Source: JBHHWH01 sp046756405
GTDB lineage: Bacteria > Actinomycetota > Acidimicrobiia > Spongiisociales > ZC4RG35
Direction: 5' to 3'
NCBI GenBank assembly: GCA_046756405.1
Contig: JBHHWH010000044.1
Span: 1-20,296, forward strand
Length of the DNA: 20,296 bases
Positions 15,532 to 20,296 of the stretch are shown piece after piece (positions within the stretch are counted from its first letter, which is position 1; each line of letters opens with the position of its first letter). Under the pieces are notes generated by a model. That model searched no databases, had not been told where the DNA came from, and saw nothing but the letters and a program-made list of their open reading frames with translations. The position numbers and the translations under genes are program-made.

Positions 15532-15645
15532 GTGGGTTTCAATCCTTTCCGCGAGCACGACAAGACGGCACTGGACGTCGTCATGGTGGTGCTTGCGCTG
15601 CTGGCCACTGTCGGGGTGATCGCGTGGGCGATTCTCTCGACGTGA
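15532..15645 (+). CDS. 37-residue single-helix membrane peptide
   Basis: Starts GTG and begins MGFNPFREHDKTALDV, followed by one hydrophobic helix (about 16-34, VVMVVLALLATVGVIAWAI) and the end LST. It resembles the small 'GxNPFR...' membrane proteins that I recall from many actinobacterial genomes, of unknown function. Support comes from the -10 box TACCGT ending 6 nt before the GTG, the clean amphipathic/hydrophobic layout, and the GTGA overlap (15642-15645) with the start of the next gene, which suggests translational coupling. It could be missed by automatic annotation because of its length. Confidence 0.7.
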   Translation: MGFNPFREHDKTALDVVMVVLALLATVGVIAWAILST

Positions 15646-15839
15646 CCGTCACTCCGGTCCAGCCCTACCAGGCGCGAAAGGAGTACCTCTGCCCTGGCTG
15701 CCAGCAGACCATTCCCTCGGGGGTGTTCCACTTGGTGGTTGTACCCGACCACGACGTCGACCTGCGCCGGCACTGGCACCAGGGATGCTGGCACAGGGAG
15801 TTGCGTCGTCGCTTCGGCACTCAGGCGTCGCGCCGCTGA
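15642..15839 (+). CDS. Small zinc-ribbon protein
   Basis: The 65-residue protein is soluble and basic at its C-terminus. It has one zinc-finger-like set: C17 and C20 (YLCPGCQQTI), then H44/H46 and C49 (RRHWHQGCWHRE). The pattern CPGC...IPSG..H...RHWH..CW is that of a small conserved actinobacterial protein often annotated as 'ATP/GTP-binding protein'; the fold recalls a treble clef, and no biochemical role is known to me. GTG is chosen as start because it overlaps the stop of the membrane peptide (GTGA). The frame is open further upstream, but those codons belong to the antisense of the crotonase gene. The last 19 bp overlap the 3' end of the convergent permease gene. Confidence 0.75.
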   Translation: MTVTPVQPYQARKEYLCPGCQQTIPSGVFHLVVVPDHDVDLRRHWHQGCWHRELRRRFGTQASRR

Positions 15840-16585
15840 AGACCCCACCAGCCGAGCAGGATCCCCACCACCGTCCAGCCAGCCACGATGGCGACTGCGT
15901 GGGCAACGGACAGGTCGGCCCCGGGCACGAATCCGGCCAGGGACTGCCCGAAGACGAAGTCGAACATGCCGGTGGTGGCGGCACTCAGCGAGACGTTCTC
16001 GTAGGGGTCCCACAGGGCAAGGATCCCCTCTAGGAAGGAGAAACCGATCGCGGCTCCTATGGCAGGGCCGATGGAGCGCAGCACCGCTACCAGGCCCAGG
16101 CCCAACGACGACCAGGCGAGGGAGATCAGTCCCAGCCGCCAAAATAGGCCGATCCACTCGCCGATCGAAGGGGAGCCGGTTCCACCGGCAGAGAAGAGAG
16201 CGATCAGGCCCCAGATTCCGGTGGCGAAGAGGAAGGCCGCCCAGCCAGCCAGGGTCAGCACCAGCAGCCGGGCGAGGATGTGGGCCCACCGGCGCGGATC
16301 GCGGGTGAGGGCCGTGGCCCACACCGTGGAGCCGAACTCTCCGCCGAGAATCACCGCGGCCAGGATGAGGGGAAACCAGGTCTGTCCCGCCGCCTGCTGG
16401 GCGCCTATGAGGTAAGCCACGGGCTTCTCCAGCGATGGGACCTCTCCTGCCAGTTCGGGGGCGATGCGGGCGAAGGCAATGAGGAAGAAGGCGGCCAGGG
16501 CCATGAAGACGGTGAGCACCGCCAGCATCACCGGGTAGAGGCGACGGCGGCTCAGCTTGATGTACTCGGCGTGGATGAGACTCAT
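15821..16585 (-). CDS. ABC-2 type transporter permease
   Basis: The membrane subunit of a two-gene ABC exporter. The 254 residues have about six hydrophobic helices at 17-40, 69-90, 104-130, 146-168, 170-190 and 226-249. The N-terminus MSLIHAEYIKLSRRRLY is the typical amphipathic 'EW.K' type entry of ABC-2 permeases, and AVILGGEFGSTVWATALTRDPRR (77-99) is a characteristic coupling region. The ATG overlaps the stop of the ATPase gene (ATGA), so the two are coupled. The substrate cannot be told from sequence; antibiotic, lipid or peptide export is possible. Its 3' end runs 19 bp into the opposing zinc-ribbon gene. Confidence 0.85.
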   Translation of the reverse strand: MSLIHAEYIKLSRRRLYPVMLAVLTVFMALAAFFLIAFARIAPELAGEVPSLEKPVAYLIGAQQAAGQTWFPLILAAVILGGEFGSTVWATALTRDPRRWAHILARLLVLTLAGWAAFLFATGIWGLIALFSAGGTGSPSIGEWIGLFWRLGLISLAWSSLGLGLVAVLRSIGPAIGAAIGFSFLEGILALWDPYENVSLSAATTGMFDFVFGQSLAGFVPGADLSVAHAVAIVAGWTVVGILLGWWGLQRRDA

Positions 16586-17487
16586 TCGGCCTCCTCCCCG
16601 GTCAGGCCGAGGAAGACCCCCTCCAGTGAGCTTCGCTCCGACCGCACCTCCTGCGGATGGATTCCGGCCTCTGCCAGAGCGGCGACGATGCGGGCACCGT
16701 CGTCGGAGTCCACCACCAACCCCGCTCCATCCACTTCGACGACAAACCCGGCGGCGCTCAACACCCTGGCGGCGGCTTGGGCGTCGGCCACCACCAACCG
16801 GGTCCCTCCCCTGTCGAGTAGGGAACTGAGCGGTCCTTGGGCCACCAGACGACCGCGGTCGATTACCACCACATAGTCGGCGAGGGCTTCGACATCTGCC
16901 AGGTTGTGGCTGGAGATCACCACGGTCACCCCACCGTCGGCGAGGCTCCGCAGCCGAGCCCTGAAGGCGTGCTGGCCCGCGGGGTCGAGCCCGTCGAGGG
17001 GCTCGTCGAGGATCAGCAGCTCCGGTTCGCCGAGCAGGGCCGCGGCGAGCGCGAGACGTTGACGCATGCCCTTGGAGTATCCGTCGACCCGGCGCTTGGC
17101 ATCCTCGGCAAGACCTACGAAGTCCAACATCTCGTCGATGCGCTGGTGGCCGAAGCCGAGGGTGTCGGCGGCGACGACGAGGTTGTTACGTCCGGACAGC
17201 GCCTTGATCAACCCCGGCTCTTCGACGATCGCCCCCACCCGCTTGGTGATCTCGAGGAGCTGTGCGGGCACTCGCCGTCCCAGCACCTCGACCTCACCGG
17301 CGTTGGGACGGGTCAGCCCGAGGAGGGCACGGAAGGTGGTGGTCTTTCCGGCACCGTTGGGTCCGAGGAAACCGCTGATCTGGCCGGTGGGCATCTCGAA
17401 GTCGAGACCATCCAGAGCCACGGTCTTGCCGTATCGTTTTGCCAGGCCGCGGACTGCCACCGCGGCGTCGGGGGTCCCCTCGCTCAT
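16582..17487 (-). CDS. ABC transporter ATP-binding protein (exporter, CcmA/DrrA type)
   Basis: The ATPase subunit paired with the ABC-2 permease. The 301 residues contain Walker A GPNGAGKTT (42-50), the Q-loop region GAIVEEPGLIKALSGRNNL, the signature YSKGMRQRL in place of LSGGQ (usual for this exporter class), Walker B LLILDEPLDGLDP, and the H-loop ISSHNL. A C-terminal domain of about 80 residues follows (GGTRLVVADAQAAARVL). The ATG at 17485-17487 gives a normal N-terminus; the upstream open frame is Arg/Cys-rich and unrelated. The ribosome site is poor: GGAGGG lies about 14 nt upstream, just before a four-codon frame (ATGGCTGTCAGATGA) whose stop overlaps this ATG. yraN ends 34 nt before it on the same strand. 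Confidence 0.93.
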   Translation of the reverse strand: MSEGTPDAAVAVRGLAKRYGKTVALDGLDFEMPTGQISGFLGPNGAGKTTTFRALLGLTRPNAGEVEVLGRRVPAQLLEITKRVGAIVEEPGLIKALSGRNNLVVAADTLGFGHQRIDEMLDFVGLAEDAKRRVDGYSKGMRQRLALAAALLGEPELLILDEPLDGLDPAGQHAFRARLRSLADGGVTVVISSHNLADVEALADYVVVIDRGRLVAQGPLSSLLDRGGTRLVVADAQAAARVLSAAGFVVEVDGAGLVVDSDDGARIVAALAEAGIHPQEVRSERSSLEGVFLGLTGEEAE

Positions 17488-17521
17488 CTGACAGCCATGA
17501 TCCCTCCGCGAAGCTTTGCGG

Positions 17522-17827
17522 TCAACCCTCCCCGGGCACCCAGTGCACCTCGAAGTGATCCGGAGCGAGCCGAACACCTATGAAGTCGACTCTGCCGGCT
17601 CCGATCCGGGCAGCCAGCCGGCGCACCTGACGACGTTTCTCATGGTCAGCGGCGTCGATGGGGTCTCCGCCTCCGGTGCGGGTCCGTACCTCCACCGCCA
17701 CCCGCCGTCGCCCATCCCGGGCGAGGAGGTCGATCTCGCCTCTACCCACGGCGAGGTTGGTGCCAACAACGGTGAGGCCGTGTTCGGCGAGGAACCAGGC
17801 GGCCAGGGCCTCCCCCACCACTCCCAC
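17522..17827 (-). CDS. yraN: YraN family (UPF0102) nuclease-fold protein
   Basis: A small protein of the PD-(D/E)XK-like fold, role unsettled. The core strings are GEALAAWFLAEHGLTVVGTN, GRGEIDLLARD, VAVEVRTRTG and KRRQVRRLAARI; the acidic/basic catalytic-like set (E, D, ExR) is present. From the GTG at 17825-17827 the protein has 101 residues, somewhat shorter than the usual 115-130, because the N-terminal basic stretch is missing. Earlier codons would overlap DUF2469 in another frame without similarity. A second in-frame GTG follows shortly, so the start is uncertain. It lies 11 nt after DUF2469. Its place next to lepB, upstream of comM, is typical of actinobacteria. Confidence 0.9.
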   Translation of the reverse strand: MGVVGEALAAWFLAEHGLTVVGTNLAVGRGEIDLLARDGRRRVAVEVRTRTGGGDPIDAADHEKRRQVRRLAARIGAGRVDFIGVRLAPDHFEVHWVPGEG

Positions 17828-17838
17828 GTCTGAAGGGT

Positions 17839-18135
17839 TCAGAGGGAGAGTTCTGACTTCTCCAACTCTTCGATGTTCACGTCCCGGAAGGTGAGCACCT
17901 GGACGTGCTCCAGGAACCGGGCCGGGCGGAACATGTCCCACACCCACGCATCCTCCATGTCTACCTGGAAGAAGACCGATCCGTTGACCTCGCGGACCTC
18001 GATGTTCACCTTGTTGGTCAGGTAGAAGCGCCGCTCCGTCTCCACCACGTATCTGAACATGGGCAGGACGTCGTGATACTCCTTGTAGAGCTTCAGCTCT
18101 ACTTCGGACTCGTAGCGCTCCAGGTCCTCGTCCAT
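17839..18135 (-). CDS. DUF2469 family protein
   Basis: A 98-residue protein of a family largely restricted to actinobacteria, of unknown function, usually found between lepB and yraN as here. It begins MDEDLERYESEVELKLYKEYHDV and ends in FRDVNIEELEKSELSL; it is acidic and aromatic-rich (ERRFYLTNKVNIEVREV, MEDAWVWDMFRPARFLE). No membrane segment or metal motif is seen. The ATG at 18133-18135 is preferred because GAGGAG lies about 4 nt upstream; a TTG four codons earlier would place the ribosome site inside the gene. A TATGAT box lies about 30 nt upstream. Confidence 0.93.
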   Translation of the reverse strand: MDEDLERYESEVELKLYKEYHDVLPMFRYVVETERRFYLTNKVNIEVREVNGSVFFQVDMEDAWVWDMFRPARFLEHVQVLTFRDVNIEELEKSELSL

Positions 18136-18164
18136 CCTTCTCCTCAACGGGGCGTGTCCTGGCG

Positions 18165-18170
18165 ATCATA
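18165..18170 (-). promoter_or_regulatory. -10 box of DUF2469-yraN
   Basis: TATGAT on the minus strand, about 30 nt before the DUF2469 ATG, is the best -10 match in the intergenic gap; no good -35 box lies 16-19 nt upstream. Initiation would give a leader of about 23 nt carrying the GAGGAG ribosome site. Confidence 0.35.
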
Positions 18171-18191
18171 TGCCTGCCCCGCTCCTTAACT

Positions 18192-18220
18192 TCTAGAGAA
18201 TGGGGGTGACGTTTTCTAGA
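18192..18220. repeat. TCTAGA inverted pair at the lepB 3' end
   Basis: TCTAGA occurs at 18192-18197 and 18215-18220, separated by 17 bp; the second copy contains the lepB stop TAG. Because the hexamer is a palindrome, the two copies can form a 6-bp stem in RNA. It is an unusually AT-rich spot but lacks a U-tract; it could act weakly as a terminator for the trmD-rplS-lepB transcript or may be chance. Confidence 0.25.
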
Positions 18221-18860
18221 GGCTTCCGAAGCGATCGGGGGGCCACATGATCACAAAGGCCTTTCCGATGACGTGGGCGAGGGGAATGGGACCGAACCGG
18301 CGGCTGTCGAAGCTGAACTCGCGATTGTCGCCCATGACGAAGATCTCGCCGGATCCCAGGGTGTAGGGCCCGTCGTCGGGCATGAAGGGATGGTCGATAT
18401 AGGGCTCCTCGAGAGGCTCTCCGTTGATCCACACCTGACTCTCTTTGATCTCTACCGTCTCCCCGGGAAGCCCGATCACTCTTTTGATCAGATCATCCCG
18501 GCCCCGGGTGCGGACGCCTATGGCTTCGAGCACGGAGCGGATCACCGCTTCGGGGATCGACTCCTCGATGTCGGGAGCCGCCGGGTCGGTGAAGACGACG
18601 ATGTCCCCCCGCTGGGGCTCTCCGAACCGGTAGGCCAGTTTGTTGACCATCACCCGGTCGTTCACCTGGATGGTGGGGACCATCGACTCGGAGGGGATCC
18701 AGAAGGGCTGGATCAGGAAGGTCTTGATGACAACGGCGATAGCGAGTGCCGTGAGCAGCAGTCCGGGAAGCTCGGCGAGAAAGGACCGTCTTTCCTCGGG
18801 CGCGACCGTCTCCTCTTCTGTGCTTTCGACGAGGTGCCTTCCCGAGGCCTGCTTGGTCAG
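18216..18860 (-). CDS. lepB: Signal peptidase I, probable CTG start
   Basis: Removes signal peptides from exported proteins at the outer face of the membrane. Essential motifs are present: membrane anchor at about 32-50 (GLLLTALAIAVVIKTFLIQ), box B WIPSESMVPT with nucleophile S59, K126 as general base (LIKRVIGLPGE), and GDNREFSFDSRRFGPI near the end. The frame must extend upstream of the first ATG (18683), because that ATG is part of the SxSM catalytic motif and the anchor would be lost. No ATG, GTG or TTG exists upstream in frame as far as I checked, well into rplS. CTG at 18858-18860 overlaps the rplS stop (CTGA) and has AAGGAG 8 nt upstream. Length would be 214 residues. A sequencing error at this codon is the alternative. 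Confidence 0.9.
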   Translation of the reverse strand: MTKQASGRHLVESTEEETVAPEERRSFLAELPGLLLTALAIAVVIKTFLIQPFWIPSESMVPTIQVNDRVMVNKLAYRFGEPQRGDIVVFTDPAAPDIEESIPEAVIRSVLEAIGVRTRGRDDLIKRVIGLPGETVEIKESQVWINGEPLEEPYIDHPFMPDDGPYTLGSGEIFVMGDNREFSFDSRRFGPIPLAHVIGKAFVIMWPPDRFGSL

Positions 18861-19201
18861 TCTCGGAGCTCCTTGATACGGGCGGCCTTGCCCATTCGGT
18901 CGCGGAGGTAGTAGAGCTTGGCCCGGCGGACATCCCCGCGGCGGACCACCTCGATCTTGGAGATGATCGGAGCGTTGACCGGGAACACCCGCTCTACTCC
19001 CACCCCGAAGCTCATCTTGCGAACGGTGAAGGTGGCCCGGGGACCGCTGCCCTTGCGGGCGATGACCACACCCTCGAATATCTGGATGCGCTCCCGGCCA
19101 GCCTCCATCACCCGGACGTGCACCCTTACGGTGTCACCGGCGCGGAAGGGTGGGATGTCGTCTCGGACGTGCGCGCTTTCGACAGCTTGAAGATCGTTCA
19201 T
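18857..19201 (-). CDS. rplS: 50S ribosomal protein L19
   Basis: A large-subunit protein at the interface of the subunits. The length (114 residues) and strings are standard: PPFRAGDTVRVHVRVMEAGRERIQIFEGVVIARKG, FTVRKMSFGVGVERVFPVNAP, KIEVVRRGDVRRAKLYYLRD. The ATG has AGGAG about 6 nt upstream. It lies 57 nt after trmD and overlaps the probable start of lepB by three bases (CTGA). Confidence 0.97.
   Translation of the reverse strand: MNDLQAVESAHVRDDIPPFRAGDTVRVHVRVMEAGRERIQIFEGVVIARKGSGPRATFTVRKMSFGVGVERVFPVNAPIISKIEVVRRGDVRRAKLYYLRDRMGKAARIKELRD
18869..18874 (-). promoter_or_regulatory. Ribosome binding site that decides the lepB start
   Basis: AAGGAG on the minus strand, within the last codons of rplS, is 8 nt from the CTG at 18858-18860. 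This spacing is ideal and it is the only strong ribosome site near the required N-terminus of lepB. Confidence 0.6.
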
Positions 19202-19258
19202 GGAAGGCTCCTGGAAGCGTCCGGAACGGAACTGCGGGGTTCCGGTGGGTCAATTCTA

Positions 19259-19942
19259 TCAGGGATCGGAATCGGTGCCATTCCGCAACAAGTCGGGGCG
19301 GCGCTCTCGGGTGCGGCGCAGCCGCTGCTCCTGCCGCCAGGCCTCGATACGGCCGTGGTCGCCGCTTAGCAGCACCTCGGGGACCTTCCAGCCGCGGAAC
19401 TCGGCCGGGCGGGTGTAAACGGGCTCTTCGAGGAGGCCGCCCCGGAACGACTCCCGCTCCGTAGAGTCGGGGTTGCCCACCACCCCGGGCAGCAGCCGGA
19501 CAATGCCTTCCACCACCGCCGCCGCTGCTACCTCCCCACCGGCGAGGACATAGTCGCCGAGGCTGATCTCCTCGTCGATGAAGTGATCGATCACCCGCTG
19601 GTCGACGCCCTCGTATCGGCCGCAGACCAGGGTCAGTTGGGACAGACCAGCCCACCGATCCAGGGTCTTCTGGGTTAGGGGGGTGCCTGAGGGGGTGAAG
19701 AAGACCCGGTGGGTGCTCTCCAGAGGCTCGAGGGCCGCGGCCAGAGGCTCGATCCGCATCACCATGCCCGGACCTCCTCCGAAGGGGGTGTCGTCGAGCT
19801 GACGGTGCTTGCCCAGCCCGTGCTCCCGGAGATCGTGGAGCACTACTTCCAGGACTCCGTCTTCGATGGCACGGCCTACGAGGGAGACGTCGAGGGGCCC
19901 CTGGAAGTATTCGGGAAACATGGTGATGATGTGGATCTTCAC
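19259..19942 (-). CDS. trmD: tRNA (guanine-37-N1)-methyltransferase
   Basis: Methylates G37 next to the anticodon of tRNAs reading CNN and prevents frameshifting; it is a SPOUT dimer with a trefoil knot. The 227 residues include MKIHIITMFPEYF, DDTPFGGGPGMVMR, the knot segments LVCGRYEGVDQRV, EEISLGDYVLAGGE and LLPGVVGN, then RPAEFRGWKVPEVLLSGDH and RRPDLL. The GTG start at 19940-19942 has no Shine-Dalgarno sequence; a TACCCT box ends 7 nt before it, so a leaderless transcript is likely. It heads the trmD-rplS-lepB unit. rimM, its usual upstream neighbour, is not found directly upstream. Confidence 0.97.
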   Translation of the reverse strand: MKIHIITMFPEYFQGPLDVSLVGRAIEDGVLEVVLHDLREHGLGKHRQLDDTPFGGGPGMVMRIEPLAAALEPLESTHRVFFTPSGTPLTQKTLDRWAGLSQLTLVCGRYEGVDQRVIDHFIDEEISLGDYVLAGGEVAAAAVVEGIVRLLPGVVGNPDSTERESFRGGLLEEPVYTRPAEFRGWKVPEVLLSGDHGRIEAWRQEQRLRRTRERRPDLLRNGTDSDP

Positions 19943-19949
19943 AGTGGGA

Positions 19950-19955
19950 AGGGTA
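19950..19955 (-). promoter_or_regulatory. -10 box for leaderless trmD
   Basis: TACCCT on the minus strand ends 7 nt before the trmD GTG, with no Shine-Dalgarno sequence between. No convincing -35 box is seen 16-19 nt upstream. Confidence 0.45.
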
Positions 19956-20296
19956 GGGGCGTCAGCGGTTCACTCGGCGACCCTTGACAGCTCCCCCCTC
20001 CTGTAGGTTCCCCCGCCAACCGATAGCCCAGGGGGTCGAACAGTGGGAACGTCTCTTAGGGTCTCGGGGAGGGCCTTCGGTCACCGCTGGCAGTTGAGGC
20101 GGACAAGAGACACCCCATTACCGGGCTCGCGGTGATCCTTCTCATTCGCAGGGGGAGGGACGTGCCACCCCGGCAGAAGAGGACCTGATCGAGCGGGAGA
20201 TCCCCGTCCCTGGGGCCGGCGGCTGAGGCAGCAGACGGAGTCGGTACACAAGCCCGGCGATAGCATTGGCATCAGACTCCCGGAACCGACTTGCTT
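19956..20296. other. 341 bp without a recognisable gene
   Basis: I see no gene that I can support. A minus-strand frame of 63 codons (20081-20272) and a plus frame ending at a TGA near 20226 (GRATPAEEDLIEREIPVPGAGG without a usable start) are open but resemble nothing I know. A short imperfect stem could form between GTTCCCCC and GGGGGTCGAAC around 20007-20041. GTCGGT and ACCGAC pair across 20241-20292. RimM strings are absent in all three minus frames. Confidence 0.4.

Noticed and set aside
20081..20272. 63-residue minus-strand frame as a gene or RimM relic
   Set aside because: It has no ribosome site and no RimM motif, and the composition shows no clear third-position bias.

Overview
This is a high-GC window (about two thirds G+C by eye) from an actinobacterium (Actinomycetota). 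The evidence is the gene order, read on the minus strand from the right end: trmD, rplS, lepB, DUF2469, yraN, then comM, dprA, xerC, a WhiG/FliA-type sigma factor, then rpsB, tsf, pyrH, frr, cdsA, dxr, rseP, ispG. This is the actinobacterial chromosomal backbone, and DUF2469 and the whiG-type neighbour are typical of that phylum. Frequent GTG/TTG starts and -10 boxes lying 6-8 nt before start codons (leaderless genes) also fit. An Acidimicrobiia-like lineage is my guess, not something the sequence proves.

Layout. The left edge (1-138) is a scar: the C-terminal end of an IS3-family OrfA, then the 3' half of a tRNA-Met without its 5' half, then a hairpin touching the ispG stop codon. From 137 to 7417 runs one tightly packed minus-strand cluster for translation (S2, EF-Ts, RRF), UMP kinase, CDP-DAG synthase, two MEP isoprenoid enzymes and the site-2 protease. 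A gap of about 470 bp (7418-7887) holds the rpsB promoter and a coding-like but broken stretch. It is followed by a plus-strand YbaK-type deacylase (7888-8370) convergent with the whiG-xerC-dprA-comM cluster.

The middle (12.3-17.5 kb) is the accessory part: a small membrane protein, a diverged gamma-glutamyltransferase-like protein, a yeast-type cytosine deaminase, a crotonase with a PaaG-like Asp, a pair of very small plus-strand genes (a 37-residue membrane peptide overlapping a 65-residue zinc-ribbon protein), and a two-gene ABC exporter. The right end returns to backbone genes (yraN, DUF2469, lepB, rplS, trmD) and closes with about 350 bp in which I recognise no gene. rimM is not directly upstream of trmD.

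No wholly new system is evident. The most interesting points are the IS3/tRNA scar, a probable CTG start for lepB, a recurring TACCNT -10 box at leaderless starts, two symmetric divergent promoters, the overlapping tiny gene pair, and the GGT-like enzyme that lacks the usual substrate-binding Arg.
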